DNA of 64,000 nt from the NCBI GenBank assembly GCA_017468385.1, contig JAFUIQ010000052.1, forward strand, positions 52,160 through 116,159. The letters are read 5' to 3'. The notes under the pieces were generated by a model. The model was not told where the DNA came from. It made no database searches and worked only from the letters and a program-made list of their open reading frames with translations. Origin of the DNA: Clostridia bacterium. Lineage in GTDB: Bacteria > Bacillota > Clostridia > Oscillospirales > CAG-272. Both the position numbers and the translations under genes were made by a program. This document shows, in pieces, positions 51,901-59,458 of this stretch (position 1 is its first letter; the number at the start of each line of letters is the position of its first letter).

Positions 51901-53346
51901 ATGTTGGGCAATTTTCATGATGAAAACGAGAACAAATTGAGTACCGAAGCAAACGATACTGAAATCAAAAATACAGATAAAACGGATGAGAATCCGGAAA
52001 CGCCGACCGAAGGAGATAATCCGCAAACCGCAGCAGGGCCAGAAACCCCAACGCCTCCGCGGCAGTTGTACACCCAAACCTCGCAGATGCCGCCGCAATA
52101 TCCGAAAGGTGGCCAGAATTCGTACGGCCAGCAAAACGGATACAGCTACACCTCCTACAATCCGGCACCCGCACCCGCAAAAAAGAAAGACAAAAAGGGA
52201 TTGTCCCGCGGTGGGGCTGTAGTGCTCTGCCTGTGCACGGTGCTTCTTTCCTGCGCGGCAGGATTTTACGGTGCATTCCTCGCCACAGCAAATTCGGGAA
52301 ACACACAGAATCCCCAAGCATCTGCTAAGAATCCCAGCGTGATTTACCAGTCGTCCTCCTCTCCGGCCAACGGTATGTCCGCGGACGGCGGCACCTCCAG
52401 TTACTACAACGTAGCCAATCTGGTTAAAAACACAGTTGTGGAAATCACCACGGAATATGTGATCAGTGAGCGATTCCAGTATATTTCCTCCGGTGCAGGA
52501 TCCGGCGTGATTATCACCCAGGATGGTTACATTCTTACCAACAACCACGTCATCGTGGACGACAATGGCAAAATTGCCGACACCATCACCGTTCGGCTGA
52601 CGGATGGGCAGGAGTACGTGGCATCCGTCATCGGCACAGACAGCGACTCCGATATCGCCATAATCAAAATCGATGCGGGCGACAGCAAACTGCCCTGCGC
52701 CGTTATGGGTGACAGCGACAAGCTGGCGGTAGGCGAAGAAGTGATTGCCGTCGGCAATCCCCTCGGTGAATTGGGCGGCACTGTCACCAACGGTATCATC
52801 AGCGCGCTGGATCGGGAAGTCAATGTGGACGGTACACTAATGAATCTGATGCAGACCAACGCGGCCATCAATCCGGGAAACTCCGGCGGCGGGTTGTTCA
52901 ACATGGCCGGTGAGCTGATCGGCGTTGTCAACGCCAAATCCTCCGGCACCGGCATTGAAGGCCTGGGCTTTGCCATTCCCGTCAACGATGCGGTTGGAAT
53001 TTCGGAGCAATTGATTACCCAGGGATATGTCAGCGGGAAGCCCGATCTGGGCGTAACATGGTATGACGCCCACAGTTTCCAGCAGGCACTGTACTACAAT
53101 CTGCCCAGCCTCGGCGTGTATGTAGCCGGTCTGGAAAAAGGCATGAACGACACGGTGTTCCAGATCCGCGACCGCATCATCGCCATGGACGGCAGGGAAA
53201 TCACCAGCAGTTCCGACATTACCAACTACCTGAAATCCTACAACGTTGGCGACACGATCAAGTTCAGCGTGTATCGCAACGGCCGTTTGATTGAAGTGAC
53301 CGCCACATGTTACGAATACAATCCGAACATCCAGTTCGATAAATGA
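51901..53346 (+). CDS. HtrA/DegP-like membrane-anchored serine protease
   Basis: Extracytoplasmic quality-control protease of the S1C family. A 100-residue Pro/Gln/Thr-rich cytoplasmic region precedes one transmembrane helix (about 103-128). The trypsin-like domain carries His216 (LTNNHVI), Asp251 (DSDIAII) and Ser328 (NPGNSGGGLF), and one PDZ domain follows (about 385-475). AAAGGAG lies before the ATG and a TATAAT sits at 51852-51857 without a clear -35. A terminator follows. Firmicutes relatives respond to envelope stress. Confidence 0.94.
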   Translation: MLGNFHDENENKLSTEANDTEIKNTDKTDENPETPTEGDNPQTAAGPETPTPPRQLYTQTSQMPPQYPKGGQNSYGQQNGYSYTSYNPAPAPAKKKDKKGLSRGGAVVLCLCTVLLSCAAGFYGAFLATANSGNTQNPQASAKNPSVIYQSSSSPANGMSADGGTSSYYNVANLVKNTVVEITTEYVISERFQYISSGAGSGVIITQDGYILTNNHVIVDDNGKIADTITVRLTDGQEYVASVIGTDSDSDIAIIKIDAGDSKLPCAVMGDSDKLAVGEEVIAVGNPLGELGGTVTNGIISALDREVNVDGTLMNLMQTNAAINPGNSGGGLFNMAGELIGVVNAKSSGTGIEGLGFAIPVNDAVGISEQLITQGYVSGKPDLGVTWYDAHSFQQALYYNLPSLGVYVAGLEKGMNDTVFQIRDRIIAMDGREITSSSDITNYLKSYNVGDTIKFSVYRNGRLIEVTATCYEYNPNIQFDK

Positions 53347-53348
53347 TG

Positions 53349-53378
53349 AAAAGCCACCGGTTTATCCGGTGGCTTTTT
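53349..53378 (+). terminator. Intrinsic terminator after the HtrA-like gene
   Basis: Stem AAGCCACCGG/CCGGTGGCTT with a five-base loop and a TTTTTC tail. Confidence 0.9.
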
Positions 53379-53454
53379 CTGTGAATATGTCCCCTGGCCC
53401 GCCCTCGCCGCACGCCGACATGTGGTAATAATACTACGCAATTATCTATGCAAG

Positions 53455-53562
53455 TGTAAAAATGATGAGCGTTGCTTTGCTTATGCGTCACGCTCCGTTC
53501 CGCCATGCACATGCGACTTACCCTGTCGCCGGGTTCATGTCCGCCCGTACGGTTACCAATCT
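53455..53562 (-). ncRNA. Possible structured RNA or 3' UTR element downstream of the DIP1984-like gene
   Basis: On the reverse strand the sequence after the DIP1984 stop holds several hairpins: a GCGAC/GTCGC stem with an AGGGTAA loop, and a GAGCGT/ACGCTC hairpin followed by ATCATTTTTA that looks like a terminator (about 53456-53494). The density of paired GC-rich words is unusual for a simple trailer. I cannot name a family; comparison with Rfam families such as raiA would decide. Confidence 0.3.
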
Positions 53563-53564
53563 GG

Positions 53565-54023
53565 TTATCGGATCAAATCTACCGTCCAGTTCATACCTTG
53601 AATGGTAACATCCAGCTCACGCAGTTGTTTGGAGAGACTGTCCAGTGTCTTTTGTGTTTCGCGCACATCTACTGTACTGCATACGCGGATCTCTTTGCTG
53701 GAATACCGATCCACCTTGGCACTGGCTGTATCCATAAAGGAACGAAGCATGGAAACGCGCAGAGCCATAGCGTCCTTTCGGGCAATCATGTCCGTCAAAG
53801 ATACACCGTCTGCATTCACCGTCGCGCAATTCGTGCGGTTGATAGCGGCGATCAATTCCGCCAATTCATTGGTGCAGGATTCCAATTCACGAAGCAATAC
53901 TGCCGGATCTTCCGCCGGAGTATCCCCTTCCTGGACTTTAGCATTATTATTCAATCGAACCCCCAGCTGCTGGATTCTCTTCTGCAGGTCCGCACGCAAG
54001 TGCAGTGCCTCCGCCAATTTCAT
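53565..54023 (-). CDS. DIP1984-family protein
   Basis: A 152-residue, mainly helical, probably coiled-coil cytoplasmic protein. MKLAEALHLRADLQKRIQQLGVRL and the DLIAAINRTN-like ELIAAINRTN and LDVTIQGMNWTVDL segments match the DIP1984 family of unknown function. The ATG at 54023 is chosen because AAAGGATGG lies at suitable distance; an ATG four codons upstream overlaps that site. It is divergent from topB with a good promoter of its own. No function can be inferred. Confidence 0.85.
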   Translation of the reverse strand: MKLAEALHLRADLQKRIQQLGVRLNNNAKVQEGDTPAEDPAVLLRELESCTNELAELIAAINRTNCATVNADGVSLTDMIARKDAMALRVSMLRSFMDTASAKVDRYSSKEIRVCSTVDVRETQKTLDSLSKQLRELDVTIQGMNWTVDLIR

Positions 54024-54060
54024 ACTATATTCCATCCTTTACTCAATTTCAGTTATATAC

Positions 54061-54089
54061 ATTATAGTCGTCACTCCCCGCAAAGTCAA
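54061..54089 (-). promoter_or_regulatory. Promoter of the DIP1984-like gene
   Basis: TTGACT at 54089-54084 and TATAAT at 54066-54061, 17-base spacer, reverse strand. Confidence 0.82.
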
Positions 54090-54104
54090 GATGCATATCG
54101 CATC

Positions 54105-54133
54105 TTGCAAATCCGCACCAAAAAGAGTATAAT
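54105..54133 (+). promoter_or_regulatory. Promoter of topB
   Basis: TTGCAA at 54105-54110 and TATAAT at 54128-54133, 17-base spacer. Confidence 0.8.
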
Positions 54134-54167
54134 ATAGACACGATTTTATTACAGGCGGTGCTGACTC

Positions 54168-56297
54168 ATGATATTGATCATTGCTGAAAAACCATCCCTG
54201 GCGCGCAATATAGCAGACGGCATCCGCCACAGCGGCGGCGGTGCACCCCGGCGGCAGGACGGATTTATTGAGATCGGTGATTATCTGATCACCTGGGCGT
54301 TCGGTCATTTGTTTTCTCTGTCCGATATCGAAGCATACGCCCCCAATCCGGAAGGCGGAAACCGCTGGACCATGCGCAATCTTCCCTGCTTCCCCAAGGA
54401 ATTCACCTTTGAGTTGCGCAAGAACACGGACGGGTCCCTGGATCCCGGTGTGAAAAAACAGTTCGAGACCATCCGCGCCCTTTGCCTGCGATCCGATGTA
54501 GACCGTATCGTCAATGCGGGTGACGCAGACCGGGAGGGCGAGATCATTGTACGGCTGTGCGTGTCCCACGCTATGGAAAATCAGCCGCCCAAGCAGGAAT
54601 ACCGTCTCTGGCTTCCCGATCAGACGCCGGAAACCATCTCCCAGGCGCTATCTGATATGAAATCCGCTGGGGAATACAATAATCTTGCCAATGAAGGATT
54701 CGCACGCACTTATATCGACTGGCTGTACGGTGTGAATCTGACCCGCTATGCCACTCTGAAAACAGGCACGCTGCTGCGTGTGGGACGGGTAATCATTCCT
54801 ATCGTACGCGCTATTTACGATCGGGACATGGCCATCCGTCACTTCACGCCGGATATCTACTATGCTCTGGTCAGCCGTGCGGAAACGGATGGCATGCCGC
54901 TGGAACTGACCAGCAAAGAGAAATTCCCGCGGGAGCAATTGGCGCAGGCACAAGCCATGTGCGCCCGCTACAACGGAGAAACGGCCGTTGTTACATCCGT
55001 AAAAAAGAAGAAGGACACCATCGCCCCGGGCAAGCTGTATTCGTTGTCCAAGCTGCAGAATTTCCTGGGAAAGAAATACAAAATGTCCATGTCGGAAAGC
55101 CTGGAGATCGTGCAGGGGCTGTACGAGAAAGGCTATCTGACCTATCCCCGCACCAACTCGGAATATCTGGCCACAGCGGAAAAGGACAAAATCCGCAAAA
55201 TCATCGAAAACGCGAAAAAACTGGGCTATCCGCTGGTATTCAAGGAAAGTAAGACGATCTTTGACGATTCCAAAATCGAGTCTCACTCGGCTTTGACACC
55301 AACCTACAAAATCCCGAACAAGACCCAATTATCCGAGCGGGAGATGCTGGTGTACTCCGCCGTATTCCGCCGATTCGCCGCAGTTTTCTGCGCGGAGGAA
55401 TGCATCGCCCACCGCACGGAGATCAAAATTGCCGTGGGGAATCTGGAAGAATTCACGCTGAAAGGCACGGTCATTGTGGAGAAAGGCTGGATGAAGTATG
55501 ACGATTCCACCATGAAAGACCGCATCCTGCCTCCCTTGAAGAAAGGCGACACGGTGCAGATCGATTTTCAACCGGTGGAAAAGGAGACTTCCCCGCCCAA
55601 GCACTACACTATTGAAACGCTGAACAACTATCTGAAAAATCCCTTTCGGGAAGATAAGGCCAAATCCGCTGAGGAGAGCACGGACGACACGGAAGATTAC
55701 CGCGCCATCTTTGAAGGATTGGAGCTGGGAACGGAGGCCACCCGGACAGGCATCATCGATAACGCTCGCAAATCCGGCTATATTGAGTTGAAAAAAGACG
55801 TATACCGGATTCTGCCGGAGGGAGAATTTCTCATCGAATCCCTGTCCCAGATGGGGATCAGCATGGACAAATACAAGACCGCCGAGGTGGGCCGATCGCT
55901 GAAGCGGGTGTTCCGCGGAGAATCCACCGTAGCGGATAGTCTGTTGATCGCGGAAAACGAGATCGCGCAGGTATTCGGCGCGAGATCCGTCCCCGTGGGC
56001 GATGACACGGATATTGGATTTTTCGGCGATATCGTGGGCAAATGCCCGCTGTGCGGGCAGGATGTGACCCGCACCAAGCGAGGCTACGGTTGCCGCGGCT
56101 ATCGGGACGGATGCAAATTTGGCGTATTCTCCCCGTTGTGCGGTCGTGCTGTTCCCAAATCCGCCATGGAGATTCTTTTGCGGGATGGACGGACACCTCC
56201 CCTGCGCGGATTTATTTCCAAAAAGAGCGGCAAGTCCTTTGACGCCGCCCTGAAGTTGGAAAACGGCGAGGTTAAGTTTGATTTCTCGGGACAATAG
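54168..56297 (+). CDS. topB: DNA topoisomerase III
   Basis: Type IA topoisomerase that decatenates and relaxes DNA through a transient phosphotyrosine link. The Toprim domain starts MILIIAEKPSLARNIADGI with the acidic NAGDADREGE motif; the catalytic Tyr326 sits in LTYPRTNSEYL. The C-terminus has one zinc-ribbon-like segment (CPLCGQDV, YGCRGYRDGC) and a final domain. The 709-residue length is typical of Firmicutes TopB. It has its own promoter and a terminator. Confidence 0.95.
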   Translation: MILIIAEKPSLARNIADGIRHSGGGAPRRQDGFIEIGDYLITWAFGHLFSLSDIEAYAPNPEGGNRWTMRNLPCFPKEFTFELRKNTDGSLDPGVKKQFETIRALCLRSDVDRIVNAGDADREGEIIVRLCVSHAMENQPPKQEYRLWLPDQTPETISQALSDMKSAGEYNNLANEGFARTYIDWLYGVNLTRYATLKTGTLLRVGRVIIPIVRAIYDRDMAIRHFTPDIYYALVSRAETDGMPLELTSKEKFPREQLAQAQAMCARYNGETAVVTSVKKKKDTIAPGKLYSLSKLQNFLGKKYKMSMSESLEIVQGLYEKGYLTYPRTNSEYLATAEKDKIRKIIENAKKLGYPLVFKESKTIFDDSKIESHSALTPTYKIPNKTQLSEREMLVYSAVFRRFAAVFCAEECIAHRTEIKIAVGNLEEFTLKGTVIVEKGWMKYDDSTMKDRILPPLKKGDTVQIDFQPVEKETSPPKHYTIETLNNYLKNPFREDKAKSAEESTDDTEDYRAIFEGLELGTEATRTGIIDNARKSGYIELKKDVYRILPEGEFLIESLSQMGISMDKYKTAEVGRSLKRVFRGESTVADSLLIAENEIAQVFGARSVPVGDDTDIGFFGDIVGKCPLCGQDVTRTKRGYGCRGYRDGCKFGVFSPLCGRAVPKSAMEILLRDGRTPPLRGFISKKSGKSFDAALKLENGEVKFDFSGQ

Positions 56298-56299
56298 CC

Positions 56300-56328
56300 A
56301 AAGCGGAGTGAAATGACTCCGCTTTTTA
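56300..56328 (+). terminator. Intrinsic terminator after topB
   Basis: Stem AAAGCGGAGT/ACTCCGCTTT with a six-base loop and a T run, starting three bases after the stop. Confidence 0.88.
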
Positions 56329-56407
56329 TTCCCCCGCCATGTGTGGATGCAATTCTGTAAGTCAGGTAATTATTGAATTTGATCACGCAGAAAAGTCAAA
56401 CCACTCA

Positions 56408-56436
56408 GTATAACTCTCCTCCTTTTGCAGATACTA
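56408..56436 (+). promoter_or_regulatory. Possible forespore (sigma-G-like) promoter of spoVT
   Basis: GTATA at 56408-56412 and GATACTA at 56430-56436 with a 17-base spacer resemble the forespore consensus GHATR-N17/18-CATNHTA with one mismatch. No vegetative-type promoter is apparent before the gene. Confidence 0.5.
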
Positions 56437-56473
56437 ACATAGCAAATCTGTAAATCAAAGGAGATTTTCATAT

Positions 56474-57022
56474 ATGAAAGCAACCGGTATTGTACGCCGT
56501 ATCGACGACCTGGGGCGCGTGGTCATTCCCAAGGAAATCCGCCGCACCATGCGGATCCGCGAAGGAGACCCGCTGGAGATTTTCACTAACCACGAAGGCG
56601 AGGTCATTTTTAAGAAGTATTCCCCTATTGGAGAACTGGCAGCATTTGCGGCCCAGTATACAGAAACCCTGCACAAGACCTGCGGCATGGCCGTTGTGAT
56701 CTGCGATCGGGATGCGGTTATCGCCTGCGCCGGCATTCCCAAGAAGGAATATGTGGATCGAAAGTTATCCGCCGAGCTGGAAGCGGTGATTGAAAACCGC
56801 ACGCTTTACACGGCGGACGGCAAGGATGAGATCGCCGTCATTGACGGCGGCAAATGCTACGTCAGCTGTGCCATGCCTATTATCACAGAAGGCGACGTGA
56901 CCGGATGTGTGGCATCCGTTTTCAGCCGCGAAGGGGATGTTCAGCAGATGATGAACGCGGAGCTGGAAACCAAGCTGATTCAGACCGCCGCCGGATTCCT
57001 CGGCAGACAGTTGGAGAGCTGA
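56474..57022 (+). CDS. spoVT: Stage V sporulation regulator SpoVT
   Basis: Forespore transcription factor that modulates late sporulation genes. The N-terminal AbrB-type swapped-hairpin domain MKATGIVRRIDDLGRVVIPKEIRR (first about 50 residues) is followed by a GAF-like domain (about 55-180), the SpoVT architecture that separates it from shorter AbrB/Abh proteins. The 182-residue length matches. AAAGGAGATTTTCATAT precedes the ATG. An SASP gene lies downstream in the opposite direction. Confidence 0.95.
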   Translation: MKATGIVRRIDDLGRVVIPKEIRRTMRIREGDPLEIFTNHEGEVIFKKYSPIGELAAFAAQYTETLHKTCGMAVVICDRDAVIACAGIPKKEYVDRKLSAELEAVIENRTLYTADGKDEIAVIDGGKCYVSCAMPIITEGDVTGCVASVFSREGDVQQMMNAELETKLIQTAAGFLGRQLES

Positions 57023-57089
57023 TCAATACAGGGCCGTTCGCATGGGATTTCCTGTGCGGACGGTTTTCTGTATCCTTTTGTGACAAAAG

Positions 57090-57117
57090 AAAAACAGGAG
57101 ACGAATCTCCTGTTTTT
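57090..57117. terminator. Bidirectional terminator between spoVT and the SASP gene
   Basis: Stem AAAAACAGGAGA/TCTCCTGTTTTT with a four-base loop lies between the converging genes. Confidence 0.85.
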
Positions 57118-57132
57118 CCGTACAGTGTCAAC

Positions 57133-57333
57133 TTATTTGGTGCCCTTGATATCGTTCTCGTACTTCTCTACCATCTTCTTGACCATCTGGCCGCCGATAG
57201 AACCTGCCTGACGGGAAGTGAGGTCGCCGTTGTAGCCCTGGTTCAGGGTTACGCCAACTTCACTTGCCGCCTCCATCTTAAACTGCTCCAGTGCCTTCTT
57301 TGCTTCGGGTACGAGTGCCTTATTGCTTGCCAT
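57133..57333 (-). CDS. Small acid-soluble spore protein, alpha/beta type
   Basis: A 66-residue DNA-binding spore protein that protects forespore DNA and is degraded at germination. The two family blocks are visible: ALEQFKMEAASEVGVTL, which includes the germination-protease cleavage region around SEVGV, and YNGDLTSRQAGSIGGQMVKKMVE. AGGAGAATCAATT precedes the ATG. The gene is monocistronic. It is direct evidence that the organism can sporulate or descends from spore formers. Confidence 0.97.
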   Translation of the reverse strand: MASNKALVPEAKKALEQFKMEAASEVGVTLNQGYNGDLTSRQAGSIGGQMVKKMVEKYENDIKGTK

Positions 57334-57465
57334 AATTGATTCTCCTACATTATCAAGAATTATCTATATTATCGAGTACGCAACCGCGTGCTCTGCTATT
57401 ATTATCTTCGATCAGGATTCAATTATGACTGGTAGTTTTTCGCTTTGTTAATATATTATTCATAG

Positions 57466-57504
57466 AAAAAACACATGTGGCTCAACAAAGCTCACATGTG
57501 TTTT
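57466..57504 (-). terminator. Intrinsic terminator of queT
   Basis: Stem AAAACACATGTG/CACATGTGTTTT with a 13-base loop; a T run follows on the reverse strand, four bases after the queT stop. Confidence 0.85.
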
Positions 57505-57507
57505 GGA

Positions 57508-57996
57508 TTATTTCATTCGATCAAACAATTTGGTGGATTCCAGTGTTTTGTACAAAATCAATCCCATAATCCCCGCTGAAAGAATCTCACCAATTCCTAC
57601 GGTAATCATAAGCAGCCAATACATCTGCTCTTCGCCGTAGACATACTGCAGCACCGCAGGCACGATCAGCATGTTTGCCAGGATCGGCGGCACGGGCGCA
57701 AGATATTTGTTTTTCTTTCGCAATAGGTACGTGCCAAGTGCTCCCAGCAAGGTGGCTAACGCTCCAAAAACCACATCCCACAACAGCGCTCCGCTCAAAA
57801 AATTCGCCAGAATGCATCCGATGAACAATCCCGGAATGGCGGCGGGAGTGAAGGCAGGAAGGATGGTCAGCGCTTCCGACAGACGGATCTGGATCGGACC
57901 GCTGGCCAGATGAAGCGCGGCTGAGACAAGCGTCAGCACTACGTACAGTGCGGCGATCACGGCAGCGTAGGTAAGGGATCGAATACTCGATTTCAT
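57508..57996 (-). CDS. queT: QueT-type queuosine-precursor transporter (ECF S component)
   Basis: A 162-residue membrane protein with about five to six helices, the substrate-binding S component of an energy-coupling-factor importer. LTLVSAALHLASGPIQIRLSEALTILP is the QueT hallmark, with the conserved QIRLSEAL motif, and FIGCILANFLSGALLWDVVFG follows. AGGAG lies 10 bases before the ATG. A preQ1-class riboswitch candidate directly upstream agrees with import of a queuosine precursor. No ECF ATPase genes are in this window; a shared module elsewhere is expected. Confidence 0.92.
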   Translation of the reverse strand: MKSSIRSLTYAAVIAALYVVLTLVSAALHLASGPIQIRLSEALTILPAFTPAAIPGLFIGCILANFLSGALLWDVVFGALATLLGALGTYLLRKKNKYLAPVPPILANMLIVPAVLQYVYGEEQMYWLLMITVGIGEILSAGIMGLILYKTLESTKLFDRMK

Positions 57997-58005
57997 GGTA
58001 CATGC

Positions 58006-58051
58006 TCTCCTGTAGTTTTGTTTTAAGTGAGGAAGGTTTCGAACTCACTGG
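58006..58051 (-). promoter_or_regulatory. Candidate preQ1-I riboswitch in the queT leader
   Basis: A hairpin AGTGAG/CTCACT with a 12-base loop (TTCGAAACCTTC) is followed by the A-rich tail TTAAAACAAAACTA and the ribosome site CAGGAG. This matches the layout of preQ1 class I aptamers, where loop bases (here CCT) pair with AGG in the tail, so ligand binding would hide the ribosome site. Translational control is inferred from this overlap. Confidence 0.75.
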
Positions 58052-58056
58052 GGTAC

Positions 58057-58085
58057 AGTATATCACAAAAACTGCATTTTGGCAA
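58057..58085 (-). promoter_or_regulatory. Promoter of queT
   Basis: TTGCCA at 58085-58080 and TATACT at 58062-58057, 17-base spacer, reverse strand; transcription would start right at the riboswitch. Confidence 0.78.
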
Positions 58086-58108
58086 GTGGAATTTGTGTGA
58101 AGCGGCCA

Positions 58109-58552
58109 TTACAAAGCCGCCGCGAGCACCTCGGCGAAATGCTCAAGGCCAATCTGATCTTCCGATGTGAATCGACCGAGAACCGGGCTGTCGATATCCA
58201 ACACGCCCAGAATCCGCCCATTCTTCCGCAAAGGAATCACAATCTCCGCGCGAGAATCGCAGTCACAGGCAATGTGCCCCGGGAACGCGTGCACGTCATC
58301 CACGCGGATAGTTTTACCTGCGGCCACCGCCGTGCCGCAGACGCCCTTCCCCACGGGGATCTCAATGCATGCAGGCTTTCCCTGAAAGGGGCCGAGTACG
58401 AGCGTATCGTTCTCCAGCAGATAGAAGCCTGCCCAATTGATGCGATCCAGGACCTGCCACAGAAGCGCGGCGGCGTTGGCCATATTCGCTATGGGATGAG
58501 GAATATCCTGCGTCAATTCCCGCAGTTGATTATGCATGACGGTATAATTCAT
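58109..58552 (-). CDS. msrC: Free methionine-(R)-sulfoxide reductase (GAF domain)
   Basis: A 147-residue GAF-domain enzyme that reduces free methionine-R-sulfoxide. Three cysteines, Cys62, Cys72 and Cys96, occur at the spacing (10 and 24) of the characterised fRMsr enzymes, within GPFQGKPACIEIPVGKGVCGTA (read in two parts) and FPGHIACD. GGAGAGAAGAAAC precedes the ATG at 58552. It probably repairs oxidised methionine together with thioredoxin. It is next to queT but separated by that gene's promoter. Confidence 0.93.
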   Translation of the reverse strand: MNYTVMHNQLRELTQDIPHPIANMANAAALLWQVLDRINWAGFYLLENDTLVLGPFQGKPACIEIPVGKGVCGTAVAAGKTIRVDDVHAFPGHIACDCDSRAEIVIPLRKNGRILGVLDIDSPVLGRFTSEDQIGLEHFAEVLAAAL

Positions 58553-58581
58553 GTTTCTTCTCTCCAATAAAGCAATCTGAT

Positions 58582-58607
58582 AAAAAAGGAGCCCGGAGGC
58601 TCCTTTT
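58582..58607 (-). terminator. Intrinsic terminator of the lipoprotein gene
   Basis: Stem AAAGGAGCC/GGCTCCTTT with a four-base loop and T run on the reverse strand. Confidence 0.87.
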
Positions 58608-58617
58608 CAGATGCAGA

Positions 58618-59370
58618 TTATTTTGCAGGGGTTACGGAAGTGATGTGAGGATTCACACCGTTGTACCAGTACAGGAAGCCTTCCATATCGATCTTGTCAC
58701 CGATCTTCAGGTTCTTTACTGCCTTGTACACATCGGAATCCACGCCGCAGAGATCGCTCTCAACGGTGAAGGAATAAGATGCGCCGTTTACGGAAACGGT
58801 GAAGTACAGGTCGCTGCCTTCCTCACCGGAACCGTCGTAGTTGTACAGGAAAGCTACATCGTTGCCGTCAGCGTCCTTGGTAGCCTCAACGGTCATACCC
58901 TTGAAAGCAACCAGCTTGTTCTGATGCTCGATCACCTTCTCGTCTGCCAGCATAGCGGTCACGTCCAGAGGCTCTGCCACGAAGGTGCTTCCCTCAATGA
59001 TCTCGAAGGTGGCATCCACGATTTCCACTTCGCCGGACCATGCAGCCTTGTGGCCGGTCACCTTGATCTTGGTGCCGGGAACCAGCTTTGCATAATCCTC
59101 AGCGGAGCATGCGATTCTGTACATGAAGTATGCACCGTCTGCGTCCTGGGCATAAATGCTGGTGGTAGCGGCAGGCTCATACCATGCCTGCTTTGCCTGT
59201 ACGAATGCCTCGATAACTACAGGGGTTTCCAGTTCCGCAGCAGCGTATTCCGCGTAGGTCATAACGCCCTCAGACTTGGGATCTTTACCGTCTCCGGTCT
59301 TCTCGGTATTGCAGGCTGCCAAAGAGAGAGCCAGCACGAATACCATGACCAGTGCCAAAATTCTTTTCAT
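58618..59370 (-). CDS. Predicted lipoprotein with repeated OB-like domains, unknown function
   Basis: A 250-residue secreted lipoprotein. The signal peptide MKRILALVMVFVLALSLAAC ends with a lipobox Cys20. The mature part seems to hold two similar beta-rich segments, each with a phrase of the form VPGTKIKVTGHKAAWSGEVEI and LKIGDKIDMEGFLYWYNGVNP, which look like OB-fold nucleic-acid- or ligand-binding folds. The ATG at 59370 is taken instead of one 15 codons upstream because the signal peptide starts there. It is monocistronic, with its own promoter. I do not recognise a named family. Confidence 0.82.
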   Translation of the reverse strand: MKRILALVMVFVLALSLAACNTEKTGDGKDPKSEGVMTYAEYAAAELETPVVIEAFVQAKQAWYEPAATTSIYAQDADGAYFMYRIACSAEDYAKLVPGTKIKVTGHKAAWSGEVEIVDATFEIIEGSTFVAEPLDVTAMLADEKVIEHQNKLVAFKGMTVEATKDADGNDVAFLYNYDGSGEEGSDLYFTVSVNGASYSFTVESDLCGVDSDVYKAVKNLKIGDKIDMEGFLYWYNGVNPHITSVTPAK

Positions 59371-59420
59371 TGTTTGTCTCCTTACAGTTTGTATTTCGTA
59401 TGTACAAAAGTACACTACAT

Positions 59421-59448
59421 ATTATACTCAAAATTGGAAATAAGTAAA
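59421..59448 (-). promoter_or_regulatory. Promoter of the lipoprotein gene
   Basis: TTTACT at 59448-59443 and TATAAT at 59426-59421, 16-base spacer, reverse strand. Confidence 0.72.
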
Positions 59449-59458
59449 GACTTTTGGA

